Assembly: GCA_035079385.1 (NCBI GenBank)
Contig: JAVHKY010000030.1
Location: forward strand, 8,161,001 to 8,225,000
Origin: Aspidiotus rigidus
Lineage: Eukaryota > Arthropoda > Insecta > Hemiptera > Diaspididae
DNA: 64,000 nucleotides
Reading direction: 5' to 3'
Made by a program: the position numbers and the translations under genes. The notes beneath the pieces were generated by a model that saw nothing but the letters and a program-made list of their open reading frames with translations, was not told the DNA's origin and did no database searches. Shown here piece after piece: positions 47,401-59,112 of the stretch (within the stretch, counting starts at the first letter, position 1; every line of letters begins with the position of its first letter).

Positions 47401-47720
47401 AAACGGGATACCTGCACTTGATCCAAGGAGTCATATATTCAGTCGCTGATTGAAAATTTCTACCTCCATTTTCACTACCAAATAAAACGCCATATACTCT
47501 TGTCTCTCTCATCTCTTTTTTCTCACCCCAGCTCAAATTTCTACTGTTAACTGATTCACTTTCATCTCTCTTTTTATTCAATTAAATCCCCAAATCAGCG
47601 CATTTATGTAAGTTACTCCTACAATCACCATCCTCCACCTCTACAGCTGTCTCTGGCAAATTTTGGAATTCGGGGTGAGGATTCAGGAATTAGGTACATC
47701 TTAAATGCCGCTCATCACGC
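44446..47720. other. Unassigned, partly pyrimidine-rich
   Basis: No supported gene. From about 46490 to 47640 the plus strand is rich in C and T with few G, giving many short plus-strand frames without motifs. This strand asymmetry is unlike the flanks and may mark a decayed retroelement. Confidence 0.35.
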
Positions 47721-48044
47721 ATGCGCCAATGGCCAAGTGAAGGGAGTAAATCGCATCATTACCCCTCAAAATGCCACGTATTCGTGGCAAGAGGGTATGA
47801 CATATTGGAACGAGAACATCCCAATGAGATCAAGAAATATCAACGGGTCGTTCACCTTCCGAACTACTTTATGTATATAATCCAAGTTTTCTTGATCGGC
47901 TCTTACGTCATTCTAGACCCGAAATCAAGAACTATGTTCGACCAGAACACCTTCGAGAGGAAGAACGGGACATCATTCTATTGTCCAGGATGCCATGAAA
48001 AGAGTACTTCGATAGACGTCATTTCCCTGGAGAAGAGCTTGTAG
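47721..48044 (+). other. Unrecognised 107-codon open frame
   Basis: Open from an ATG and ending at TAG; the product has a hydrophobic middle (FMYIIQVFLIGSYVIL) and a CPGCHEK motif near the end. A second plus-strand frame over part of the same stretch is also open (ITPQNATYSWQEGMTYW), so the true frame is unclear. It lies 290 bp before a probable pogo-type transposase remnant and may belong to the same dead element. Confidence 0.3.
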
Positions 48045-48331
48045 AGGGTCAAATCGTACGAATAAAATTTCTATACAACGAATTTTTATTTGTCGAACCA
48101 GCTGAAAAAATCTTACAAGAATGTAAGATAAACATCACGACTAAACCATTTTATCGCACGTGACAGGTCATCGTCTGTAAGAACTAATGAAGGTATGACA
48201 GAATAGGGTCTTAGAGATGACGATCAAAAATTGTTCCAGAAAGGCCGGCTTTTTGAAGACTTAGATTGTAGAAGAAGCTGATGACGATGAGTGCTGGGAC
48301 GAAGTACAATTGAGGACGACATTTCGCTTGA

Positions 48332-48574
48332 AGTATTCCTCAATGGTTCATCCAAACCGACGAAGATATTCTGAACTTTGTAGCGAGAAAGAATGTGAAC
48401 CACGATGAAGGAGTAGTAGAAGACAAATCGGGTGAAGATGATACTGTCCAACCAGAAGTGAGGTCATCAATGCTTTTCATCTTATTCGCCGAAGGCAGAA
48501 TGTTGACAATGTACCTACCCGATGAGATTTTTGGTGCCATAAATAAATGCGAGCATTTTTATGAAACTGCTTGA
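48332..48574 (+). pseudogene. Probable pogo/Tigger-type transposase C-terminal remnant
   Basis: The plus-strand frame from 48332 to a TGA at 48574 reads QTDEDILNFVARKNVNHDEG, an acidic stretch, PEVRSSMLFILFAEG and then DEIFGAINKCEHFYETA. In pogo/Tigger/Jerky-like DDE transposases the C-terminus commonly has LTDEDIL/I.. followed by acidic residues and a helix ending in INxLEKF (family knowledge, recalled). No catalytic part is present and the frame is closed by a stop just upstream. Overlapping minus-strand frames are shadows. Confidence 0.45.
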
Positions 48575-49265
48575 ATCAAACAAACTCAACAAGATGTTGG
48601 AACATTTTTTAGTGAGGATAAAAATTGAAAGTAAAAATCATGTTTATGATATTTTTCATGCGTGTACACTTACATTGTTTCTTGAACACATTTGTAATAC
48701 ACATGTATGTATTCGTACGATAAATACACATTTTAATAGGGGGAGCAGAAAATCACAAAAGAAGAAAAGCTTTTCCTCATAACAGATTTTTTTCTAGTCC
48801 CCTTCAAATTCGTTATAGGAATTTCACGTACTTGGACTACGCAGTCTAAGAAGAAGATGTGATTTATTAAGGAAAATTTGTGCAATGTTTTCAAAGACCC
48901 AGCAATATCATTCAAGAAAACTGAAAAAGTAAAAGGATAAAGTACATGCCTACTAACAAATAGAAAATTTGTTCTTTTACCGGTAATTAAAATTTAGGGA
49001 AAATTATTTACGTTACTTGTAAAGTTGAGAGATCTTCATAAAAAAAATTTATCCTAATCTAAGCACCGTTTGTGTTCGTGTATAAATTTGCGTCTACAAT
49101 AAATTTATGACATACTCAAAGAGTCACACTTGTATATCTACCGTGCAAATATTTAATTCTGTGTTTGGATCTTGTTTTCAGTTTTGTATTTGACTTTACC
49201 GCACTGTCTCAGAAACTTCTTACTTTACTAAATGTAGGGTATGGAACGAACGAACGAGTAACGCC
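48575..49265. other. Putative promoter region of the secreted-protein gene
   Basis: Non-coding stretch before the start codon at 49266. TGTATAAATTTG at about 49079-49090 could serve as a TATA box roughly 175 bp before the ATG. No firm initiation site can be read. Confidence 0.3.
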
Positions 49266-52200
49266 ATGAATATTACCATTCAATATTTTCGTACAAGTAA
49301 GTACCTATGTAATTAAACTTTTGAGAAGACACTGAGGATATTTTCTCGCCCACTTTTTTCTCATCTACCTCGTGAATTTAATTGAGCTGAAATCGGAAGG
49401 AAAGAAAATGAATGCATGAGAGTGAAAATGTTCACAGCAACAATAGGTATTCATAAAGGGAGGGGAGGATTATGAATTAAAAGTGAAAAACTAGAGCGCT
49501 TTTTCCCTTTTCAAGCATGAGTCAGAAAAATTTCACCAACCGAGGTAGGTAAAGATTGAATCCAGCCTGTATTACATCGTAGATTTTTGTTTGACAACAT
49601 ACGAGTAACTGTAAACAGGAATCTTGTCATCGTTTTCTTTCTTTCAATAATTTTTTAATTATCACGCAGGTACCATTTTTTTTCTTCTCTATACCATTGT
49701 CGATGCGTCTGAATTGGATTCGGATATCATAGCTGAACGTGAGTTTTTATTTTCAATTTTTAGTTTTTTAGTCCTCGGTAGTGGCATTTGTGTAATATCT
49801 TGATATTTTGTTTTTTTTAGGAAAAGAAATACATCGTAAGTAATCTTCTTAATTATTCACATCAACTGTAATTTACATAGGTATACACATATCAGCAAGT
49901 TTGCATGCAAATTAGCAATGGAATCCAAAGACTTGAACACTTCTTACATATGACGTGCATTGTATACTCAATAAATGATAGGCTACAGCTTCATTAATTA
50001 AACTGTGTCTTCTTGGAAATTTTTTTTTTTATCCAGTCTTGAAGAATTTAAAACTATCACTTATGATTTCCAAAATATAGTTCCTATACATGAAAAATCT
50101 ACATTGTTCAGAAAGTTCATCGATTTACAAATAATTTCTTAACTCAATTTTGAACAGTGAAGAAAATCGCTGTGTTCAATTATGGAACTCCATATCTGAC
50201 GACACCATTAAGCCATGACATTCTTGGTATGTATGACTTATTTTTTGTTTTACTTTTGGAAAGAAAAATTTACCCTCTCTCTGTTCACGCGATACTTCCC
50301 CCGTCAAGACATTAGATTCGCAATATTTTTAAATCACAAAAATGACGTCCGAACTTTTTTTTTCAAACCGAGCGTTTACATTTTATTCGTATAGGTACTA
50401 GGTAGGTGCCTCATTCAGGTACGCATGGATCAATTTGTGCGTGAACCTTGATGCAATGTCTTAGTGAAGAGAATTGATACACATTTTTCTCAAGCTGTTG
50501 TCATCAGGTTTCTCCACCCCCTCTCAAAACCTCGCAATTGATAGGAAGAACGGTGGACGTTTTTCCCTTATAACTACTAAAATATTATGAAGGTGTGAAA
50601 ATTGTGAGACTGTACGAAGTCAAATTAGCCACGAGGTATATAGATAAAATAAATTAGGATGCCGTTGCAAGCGGAGAACCCACCAGATCCGTATTCCACT
50701 GCGGAAGATCTTTCAAAAAGTAGAACATATAGAAAATCTTATCATATATAGCTCGAGAGCCAAAATTATTCCAAGTTTCTCTCCTGTCATATATAGTTCG
50801 AGAGTCTCCATAGCTTGAAGGTCGACATTTTCATAAGTCCCCCTCCCTCCCCCGTGACGTCATCAACCTCGGATCGCTCGCGCTCGCGGACACAAACATT
50901 TTCTAAAAGTACCCCACCCCCCAACAAAAAGGATAGCGGGTTCTCCGTTAAAATTTCAAGTTTGCACACGAGGATGGGATGATTTTGGTTACCGCTTTGT
51001 AGGCGAGAGGTTCCAGGCTTAAACTTCACTGAAAATGACTAGAAATTTTTATCGTCTTACAATTTCACTCTCATGAAATTTAATGTCGAACGGTTGTGCA
51101 ATTCTATCAACTCGTGTTTTATGTCTTTACTTCCAGAGCAACGAATTGATAATGAAGAGATATTATTAGCGGTCTTGTTCACTCGGTATTATCAATTTTG
51201 GGTTATATTAAGTTTACACACTTGTTCTCTATATTATTCCAGAGGTAAGATGATTTACAAATTCTAAAAATAGTAAGTATGATTAAAATGTGTAAACCTA
51301 TTCATGTTCACTATTTGTATAAAATTTCAAATTAATTAATCAAGGACGCGAGTGAAGTAGGTAGATCTTTGTGTTTGTATAGACCTATTAATTCTCTTTC
51401 CATCAGTATCGTATTCTTATTATTCATTCGAATGTAATACTATACAACAGTTTAACGGTGTATAGTCGTGCTCTCACTGAGTCGAGTTTTTAAATATGAA
51501 CCCATTAGGCGAACACTAATTTTCTTGATTAAAATTTCAGAAGGGCCTTATCCGAACAACGAACGAGTTAATGCGTGTAAAAAGGTGGGAACTTTCGTGA
51601 ACGATCATTTATTAGCATCGAGAGGATATTACTTCCGTAAGTATACAAAGGTATACCTGTAGGTACGTGGGTTCTAATGCGGAATCATCAACTTCAAAAT
51701 TTGAAATCTAAATACTTCAAAGAACGCGAAGTCGTCGACTTAATTAAATTGTTTTCGAAATGGATAAGTTACTCGTACCATTTAGTCTGCGTGTATGAAA
51801 AGGTCGCGTTCGTTTTTCTAATTATTTTTTCCTTTTTATTTGCTCCAAAGTAAAATTTGTCGGTTATTTTGTCGAGAATGTCCCTATCCTTTTAGATCGC
51901 GTGTATCTATTTATACAGCATTCGTTCGCTCGATAATTATTTCTACACGAATACAAGTTCGTGAGAAGAATACGGCGTGCGGATTTGAACATGAATTTTT
52001 TTCTGTATGTCTAGAAATAAGATACTGTCATCCCTCCACAAAATGTAGGTCAACACTACTGGACTTAATTTTTTGCGATTATTTTCGTACAATTGTGTGG
52101 CAGAATTGCAGTATTCACCTTAGGCAAATCCTGTCTATAGCATTAAAGAAACTTAAAAATATCTGCCTTCAAATTCTCACTTCAAAACTCGTCTTATGGC

Positions 52201-53147
52201 GAAAATTCGAAAATGGTTTCAGCGTCTATTGAGTAAAATGCTATGATGGGTATGAGAGTAAAAGGGCAGGTAGGGAAATTATCGGTGTTGGACCGAGCAG
52301 TTTTTCAGCGGGGAACCCGCTATCTCTTTTATTGGGGGTACTTTCAGAAAAATTTCGTCCACGAGCGGTCCACGGTTGATAACGTCACGAGGTTGATGAC
52401 GTCACGGAGAGGGGGGGACTTGGAAGAATTTCGACTCTCGAGCTATTCTACTTTTTGAAAGACCTTCCGCAGTGGAATACGGATCTTGCGGGTTTCCCGC
52501 TCGCCGTTGCAAAACTTGCATCGGCATTCTATTTTTCTTGTATTTCTACGCGTTGATCAATATGTGAACCAATTAATGAAAAAAACGTACAAATGTTGAC
52601 TGTTGACAGATTTTGCGAGAACTATCATTGACAAAGAAATTGGCACAAGTAATGTATAAATGTTGCATGTAAAAATTTCGTAAGTGCATTTCATGAGAAT
52701 TTCCGAATCGTATGAGTCGTAACTAACAGCAGGGACAGCACGGGCTTCTCTGTAACAGAAAAAAAGAAAAAATCAAATTTCATGCCTTGATTCAATTATT
52801 CAATGCCCTATGTTACGGTCTCGAAATCTTGAATCACTTCTTAAAAGAATGTATTCGCTGAAATAATGGTAACTTTTGAATGATCTTATTTTATTATGTT
52901 TCTTCTTTAAATTGCAGCATTCAGTCTGAGACAAATTAGTAGTCGATTACAGTTATTGGAGGGCTACGCAAATAAAATGTATAAAATTTTCAAGAACGTT
53001 TCAACAGAAAGAGTATTCGAACAAATGGCTAGAGTTACAAAAAATTTAGACGCCAAAGATGGAAGAACAATCAGGCTTGATAGAATAAGGAACTTTACAA
53101 CCCAAGAAATTGCCGGTTTGAAAATACCATCAAATGTTCTTAAATAA
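49266..53147 (+). CDS. Small secreted protein, all phase-1 introns
   Basis: Exons: 49266-49296 (ATG), 49670-49738, 49821-49835 (15-bp microexon), 50158-50226, 51137-51244, 51541-51636, 52610-52648, 52918-53147 (TAA). Every junction has GT-AG borders and every intron is phase 1, so internal exons can be skipped or swapped without losing frame. The N-terminus MNITIQYFRTS plus TIFFLLYTIVDA is a classic signal peptide, with cleavage expected after DA. The mature part is helical and charged (EQRIDNEEILLAVLFTRYYQF; NNERVNACKKVGTFVNDHLL); the last exon ends GLKIPSNVLK. Roughly 200 residues in this isoform. I recognise no domain. Short phase-1 exons and a signal peptide are seen in rapidly evolving secreted (for example salivary) proteins of plant-feeding insects, but function is unknown. 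Confidence 0.72.
50664..50952. mobile_element. MITE family M, copy 1
   Basis: Ends carry GCGGAGAACCC at left and GGGTTCTCCG at right, i.e. short inverted repeats. Shares GATCCGTATTCCACTGCGGA, TTTCAAAAAGTAGAA and GTGACGTCATCAACCTCG with the inverted copy at 52308-52513. It also contains two GTTCGAGAG/GCTCGAGAG units related to family S. It lies in the intron between exons 50158-50226 and 51137-51244. Confidence 0.7.
51851..51936 (+). CDS. Alternative terminal exon 1 of the secreted-protein gene
   Basis: Entered in phase 1 after a pyrimidine tract and AAAG; 28 codons to TAA. Product KFVGYFVENVPILLDRVYLF then QHSFAR. It would join exon 51541-51636 in frame in place of the later exons, giving a shorter C-terminus. 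The acceptor is weaker than the others. A long open frame in another phase (51840-52229) overlaps it and has no splice support. Confidence 0.4.
52308..52513. mobile_element. MITE family M, copy 2 (inverted)
   Basis: Reverse-complement relative of 50664-50952. Ends read GCGGGGAACCCGC at left and GCGGGTTTCCCGC at right; the interior keeps TTGATGACGTCACGG and CCGCAGTGGAATACGGATC. It is shorter than copy 1. Together the two copies bracket exons 51137-51244, 51541-51636 and 51851-51936. Confidence 0.7.
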
Positions 53148-53407
53148 GTTGATAAAAAAATAGCGCATTAAGTCGAGTAGGTCAAGTTTACTCATGACGT
53201 AATCAGTTTGTGACGTAATTTTCTTTTCGCAATTTCGGATAGCCCCTTATCCATGGTAGGAAAGAATCTGATTTTTGGCTCGAAAATACGGAGTCTATCT
53301 ACTATAATATTTTAGATTTTGTTCAAAAAAGTATTAGCTTGTGGTTGGGTTGAAGTAATTGCTTTGATTTTGGAAAAAGTTAACGAAATTGAGTTCACAT
53401 TTTGCAG

Positions 53408-53912
53408 ACGAATATTACATTGAAGTATGGAGACGAATGATGAGATTTTATGGCGACAACTTGCTCCGTCTGGAGAGCTACTTCAATTCAGTACTCGTTG
53501 GTGAGTGTTTCTTCTTCTTTTTTGTTTCTTTTTTTGGTTGAAATCTTAAATTCAGTTACGGACAAAACCAAATAAAACCATATTACGTTGGAAATATCGT
53601 AATAATACGAACGTAACTTGACGGATGTCCCAAATTCTTACTACATAAACACTTGCAGAAACTAACTTTCTTGATGTTGTGAGTACACGTTTTGTGAAAA
53701 AAAATATCTTCGTGGAAATGATGTTCGTGAAAAAACTTTTCTCGAAGTTTCCATACTATTCCAAAATATTTTTGTGTTAGTGATGTTTTTTTTGTTTAAA
53801 TGAAATTTTAGAGGCTGAATTAATAGCCCGTGAAAATTTGGTAAGAGAATTGGGAGAGATGCTACAAATTTTTATATTATTGGTACAAATTGACATCGAT
53901 TTCACTTCTTAA
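53408..53912 (+). CDS. Alternative exon pair of the secreted-protein gene
   Basis: Exon 53408-53500 enters and leaves in phase 1 with strong borders (attttgcag; gtgagt) and reads EYYIEVWRRMMRFYGDNLLR then LESYFNSVLV. Exon 53812-53912 enters in phase 1 and ends at TAA, reading AELIARENLVRELGEM then a hydrophobic end. A second donor (GTAAGA) lies inside it near 53842. Because 52918-53147 ends in a stop, these exons must be used by another isoform, skipping it or splicing out of it, or by a neighbouring gene. The phase agreement favours the same locus. Confidence 0.55.
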
Positions 53913-54197
53913 TATCCCTCAGGGAAACTCTTTCATAAATCTTAATTTTCCTCTTCAGATATCATGTCTCATGAAGGGACGCAAATCCTAAAACGCTGAA
54001 ACACAATTAGAAAAATGGTAAAATTCTTTGGAAAGAGAAATATATGTATTACTCAACTTATTTCACTTTTACTTTACTTTAACAATAAACCCTAAGAAAA
54101 GAGTCACTTCAAAAAAAAAAACAAATTTTGAAAGTGTAAGTTAATGCGCCTGCTTTTTAACGAACTGCAACCTTTACGTTTCACACATCTTGTACAG

Positions 54198-54328
54198 ATA
54201 AAAAAGGATGCGAATGTCGTGAGGTTCTGAGTTTGGAAAGGTGTTCTGGCAGCTTAATTAAAACCTCGGACCCGCAAGAGCTAATTGAATCTAAAACACA
54301 TCTTTTGCGAACAAAAATTGAATTATAA
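54198..54328 (+). CDS. Alternative terminal exon, Cys-containing
   Basis: Acceptor cttgtacag, entry in phase 1, 43 codons to TAA. Reads KKGCECREVLSLERCSGSL then IKTSDPQELIESKTHLLRTK and IEL. Three cysteines are clustered in the first half. It can follow exon 53408-53500 directly (phase 1 to phase 1) as a different C-terminus from 53812-53912. Confidence 0.5.
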
Positions 54329-55168
54329 ATGTGCCTCCGTCAGGTGCGAATACCTTCCCTCAATAATGTATAATTATGTCACAGTGAAATTAGTTACGAA
54401 TTAATACGTATTCGTTGTAGGTAACCGTAATCAGCTTCTCTAGCTGAATAAAAATCTATACCACACGCAATCCGACTACGACGTTCCTACCTATAGACAA
54501 ATAACCAAATTCTTGAAGTATTGGACAATACTCATACACCTCCCTTTGGAGTATTCCGCGCTCTTCTTCTGTATTAAATTTTTGGATTGAAGTAGCGGAA
54601 TCTCATCTCTCCAATTCTATAGCTTATGCCTCACTTACTCGTTCTTCCATCTTCTGTTAAATTGACTACCTACGTATTTAAAATTTTTGTTTGTACTGTC
54701 CTCTTGTAAGCCAAATCCACATCCGTTTTCCTTACTGGAGGTAATCGAGGAATGCAGGGAGTCTGTTCTAAATTGCCATCTGAAATACCTCAGTGGAGGA
54801 ATGATGGTGGCGACCAGCTTAGAAATTCCTAGAAAAATGTTGATGAGCATTACTATAATCACTGTAAAAAAATAGCAAACGTGACTCGTTCTCTTTCCAA
54901 ACTAGTCGCCTGATATACTGTAATTTATGCGTTGTATCCTACTTTCATTTGGTTCATGTATTTCTCAGCAAAGATCGATGGTAGACCTTCAAGCTGATCA
55001 CTCATCTCAACAGTTCTAATTTACGTCTCCCGTTCTTCCTTACTGTTGTTTGAATGGCTAGGGTGATGGTTATTCTCCCACCGCATGCAAAAAGTGCTTC
55101 CTTTGAAATCTTACCAGACAGGCTACTCAAATTATCTTGACTGTTCATTTTTTACCACTCAACTCCAG

Positions 55169-55302
55169 GTCGTTTTTTTGATGATGTGCTTTGGTTCGAA
55201 CTGGTTTTTTGTTCCAAGAGGTTTCAATTGGATGAAGTTGACTGGCAAAGTTCTTTTAAAAAAGTCAATCAATTCGGTTGGAATGACATTTCTAAAAAAT
55301 AG
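55169..55302 (+). CDS. Alternative terminal exon, aromatic-rich
   Basis: Acceptor aactccag, entry in phase 1, 44 codons to TAG. Reads RFFDDVLWFELVFCSKRFQL then DEVDWQSSFKKVNQFGWNDI. The high content of W, F, D and K, and the fit of the phase, favour real coding. A longer frame in another phase (55085-55333) is the shadow. It sits just before a transposon-rich block. Confidence 0.5.
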
Positions 55303-55689
55303 TTCACATTATCTTACGAAGGTCTCTCTTTGAAAATCAGCATACGTGTATAAGATCCTATCTGGATAAAAAAAAACGAACGAAAACGATATATGAATAC
55401 TTTATTATACAAGGAATAAAAAACATGACTTTTTCGACATACAGAACGAGGCGAGAGCGAAAAAAAATGACAGCTTCCTTAAAGAAGTTAAACGAGAAAC
55501 GCAAGGAATCTGTTCTATGAGTCAAATTGGTTTTAGTATTGAGAATTCAAGGAAGCCCAAACCTACCACAAGCCTAGCCCAGAATAAAATATGGCGTCAT
55601 CACTGACCTTGCCCTTTTTAGGGACTTCGAAATATATAGCTCGAGAATGGAAATGTTTTAAGTCCCTCTACCATCGGATTCATTTCCCC
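55303..55689. other. Intergenic or intronic, repeat-derived
   Basis: Contains the GAGAAACGCAAGGAATCTGTTC word at about 55496-55517, a decayed form of the family S core, and ATATATAGCTCGAGAA just before the foldback element. No gene seen. Confidence 0.35.
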
Positions 55690-56570
55690 AACCGGGCCCA
55701 TGACGGAATTTTTTATCGCGGCCAATGTCATAATTTTGTTCACATTTTGTTCAATTTTGTTCCTATGTCGTTTTCTGGCTACATACATTTCAAATGGGGG
55801 GGGGGAGAGATAGGCGAAATGCAGCCGCCACATCTTTGAATTTGGTGTTCAAATCCATGTGATAATTTTGCCCACATTTTGTTCAATTTTGTTCAGGAAA
55901 CTTTGGATTTTGTTCACCCGGTAGGCTTAATTATAAACCTTTGGCTACATCATTACTATTATATTTAGTATCACCTGCATGTAACTAAAAACAAGTAGGC
56001 GCTGCATCTAAAACTAATGTTGAAATGAATGAGAAAAAAAAGACTTATTGGAGAGACTACATTACAAAAAAATTTGTTATACAACTATAATTATGCACAG
56101 TATTTATTGTAGAAAATTGAATAGAATGAAATATAATGTAAGTTCAAGAATAAGGAGGATAGTCAACGGTATTTCATGCCTGTGGGTCCCAAAATGTGAG
56201 ACGTGAATAATTGGAAAATATGGAAGAATTTCGATTATGGATTCATAGATGAAAGAGGGGAGGGGTGTACATTTCCCTAGAACTCAAAATGTTAAATGTA
56301 TGTAGCAGGGAAATGATGGGTGAACAGAATCCAAAGTTTCCTGAACCAAATTGAACAAAATGTGAGCAAAATTATCACATGGATTTGAACACCAAATTCA
56401 AAGATGAGGGGGTTGCATTTCCCCAGCCCCAAATTTAATATTTATGTAGCGAGAAAACGGTTTGTCAACAAAATTTAAAATTTGTTGAACAAAGTTGAAC
56501 AGAATGTGAACAAAATTATGACACTAGTCGCGATGCAAAATTTCTCTTGGGGGATTGGGGAAATGGAGCC
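55690..56570. mobile_element. Foldback element, locus 2
   Basis: Second member of the family at 42250-44445. The left arm (55690-55918) starts CCCATGACGGAATTTT and the right arm (about 56105-56565) ends in the inverse (GACACTAGTCGCGATGCAAAA). The right arm and spacer match the left part of locus 1 in reverse complement, including ATGCACAGTATTTATTGTAG and GCGCTGCATCTAAAACTAA. Arms contain the same degenerate units with ATAATTTTG(T/C)(T/C)CACATTTTGTTCA. ATATATAGCTCGAGA words flank both sides in the same orientation. Confidence 0.75.
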
Positions 56571-56842
56571 CCTGCCATCATATATAGCTCGAGAGTCGAC
56601 ATTTTTCTAAATTTTTCGCTGGACGGTGTACGGCGCACAGCGAATGTCTCAAAGAATCTTCCACAGAACAGGTTCCCTGTTAAAACGAAGCAAAGCCTAC
56701 GAGCTTAAAAACGAATATAATGTGAAAGTCAACCAGAAGAACAGCAGTGCGATAAGACGAGACGCGTCCAGTTTAATCATGCGCAGGATGGAAGGAAAGA
56801 GAACGAGCGAATAAAGTGTGAGTCAGGAAGCAACAAGAAAAA

Positions 56843-58512
56843 CACTCACGCAGTCGCGTGAGTAGTACACGACTTTTCTTCCCACAATGCAAAAAACATT
56901 GAGAGAGTCACTCCCTCTCTTTAAATTAAATACCAATGACCTGTCAATCATGTCAAACATTTGTAGAATAAACAATAAAACTCAGTTTATAAATTCTATC
57001 ACTACGATGTCACATCAACAGATAACAGAGTAAAAATACCTATAATCCAATAAGGAAACCTGAATTTTGTTATAATTTAGGCTAAGAGTCATCTAAAACC
57101 TACAAAACGTCTCCAGAAAAACCACTCCCCCTACCCCTGTCCAAACTGCTACGAGGCTATAACAGTTGTTTCTAATAAAAAAGAACTCTACAATCATTTT
57201 TTTCCATACCTTATTCTTAGCATATTATTAGTCTAGTATACTGTATATTAGGATGAGTGGTTCAATTCTTTATCACTTCCGATTCCTGGCATCTCTTAAA
57301 GCTATCTCCAGCTGCTATTCCTCTCGTGCACTCATAAATTGCCTTCACGCTATCATATCACCATTTTCTATGCACACTCCACCCCAAAATTCTTCATCTG
57401 GGAATCCAGCTACAACGAGATCCCGAAAAACTAAAAAAATCGATGTCGAAACAAAAGAAGCAACCAATCACCCAATAGTCAACCCCTCATTCCTTCCCTC
57501 ACGCTTCAACCATTCCAAACGTATCAACAAAATACCTCACTTTTCTAGCTAGAAAATTCGGTAAAAATATATAGCACCCAAGCCCGGTTTACTCGTTAGT
57601 CTAATCTCAAATCTCACTCAAAAAAGCCAGTCCAAATTGAAAATAATCTTTCCATCTCTTTTGACACCTCAAATCAACTATGAACCACTATTAATTATGT
57701 ACCCATACATGAAAAAATGACAAATAAATCAATTATTAATTAAGAGTGAAATCACCCAGGTAGTCTCGCATCAGCACACTTGATGAAGATTAAAAAATTG
57801 TACTTAATCATTCAAACTCAAGGTTTTCACTAAAATCAGTCGAATAACAAATTAAGAAAAATAAAACGTGAACCCACATTTTGGTCCTCATCCCAACGAA
57901 ATTCAAGGCAAGAGGAGGTCATTTTAGCTCGGCTGCGAATAGGCCACACTCGTCTTACTCATACTTATCTTCTCACTAATCTCGCTCCTCCATCATGCCC
58001 TCACTGTCTCCAAGAAAATTTATCAGTTGATCATTTTTTCTCATGCCCCGTCCTGCAACCCACTCGAACCTCCCTAAATATATCTTCCAATATCAATGCA
58101 GCACTAAACAACAACTCCGAAACCATCGACTCAAACCTAACTCATTTACGCACCACTCAATTCTACAACTTCATATAATTCACCAACAAATTCCGTTCGA
58201 TCGCCACTCAATTCCACCAATACGTACCTAATTTAACCTAATTCAAGTAATGTTCTAAAATAAGATTGTAACGCCGAGCAAATAACCCTCGTGCAGTTTA
58301 TAATGCTCGTAAAATAATAATAATAAAAAAAAAAAAAAAAAAAAAAAAACTATCGAGTATGACTAATAATAATGAAAAATAGCTAGAAAAATGAACAACT
58401 GGCCATTGCCACTATCCGTTCAAAAATAAATTTAACAAAACAAATAAAATTTGACAAAACCAAATTCAACGCTCTAGGGGCTGTGGGAAGCGAGATACAA
58501 GTGTACTAAATT
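56843..58512. repeat. Left arm of 5.6-kb inverted repeat
   Basis: About 1670 bp, nearly identical to the reverse complement of 60776-62446. The outer tip is CACTCACGCAGTCGCGTGAG, itself palindromic; the inner tip is GTGTACTAAATT. It carries a 99-codon frame (57253-57552) whose translation is identical in both arms, then a LINE 3' end and a poly-A run (about 58324-58350). The short frames are not otherwise recognised. The intact, near-identical arms mean a recent origin or active homogenisation. Confidence 0.9.
57834..58178 (+). pseudogene. LINE 3'-end fragment (ORF2 C-terminus)
   Basis: An open frame without start reads NKLRKIKREPTFWSSS, then EEVILARLRIGHTRLTHTYL, then APPSCPHCLQENLSVDHFFS and CPVLQPTR. 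LxRLRIGHTRLTH and the C-x2-C...H-x4-C knuckle are characteristic of the C-terminal end of I/Jockey-type non-LTR retrotransposon ORF2 proteins (family knowledge). It is closed by a stop at 57831 and ends at TAA; about 145 bp downstream lies an AATAATAATAA and poly-A tail. A 5'-truncated dead copy captured in the repeat arm. Confidence 0.85.
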
Positions 58513-59112
58513 ATCTCGACATATCCTCTGTGACCATTCATAATGCACTAGTTTACACTGATAAGAAATTCGGGAAACCTCTTCGGAAAACAACACGATG
58601 TTTTCGTGGGTCTTCGGCTCTCTTTTATCGAAATATACGTGACCCAGTTTAAATCTCATATGGAAAATTCCGTTGTCAAAAACCGAAATGTGTGTTTTTG
58701 AACAGCTTACTTTCGAATAGTTTAGCCCAAGTTTTCAACCTCTGTACAAAGTCTAGTATGGACAGGGAGCAATAACCTGAAAGTCCTGTCCGAGTAGACT
58801 CAAATATTCTCAAGTACGCTCATACCATTGTCCTTAATTTGTAGTATGCAATCTCAGGCTATGCACCTGTCTCCCTGACCATCCTCTTCAAAAACAAATC
58901 TTGGTGGATTTTGTAACAAGAAATTAGTATGTACTATTCTTATGTGACCATCTTATACACTCAACCGGTGTTCCGCGGCATAGTTTGATGCAAATTTTTC
59001 CTATCTATTCGAAAAATTATTCATGAATACTACCTGATCCATCTTTTGAATGATGTCAATTCCAGTGAGTCTAAATCTGCACTGAATGTCATAAAAATCA
59101 AAATTTTCTGGC

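Noticed and set aside
51840..52232. 130-codon plus-strand frame in the secreted-protein locus
   Set aside because: No splice borders fit this frame, and a shorter phase-1 exon in another frame (51851-51936) explains the start better.
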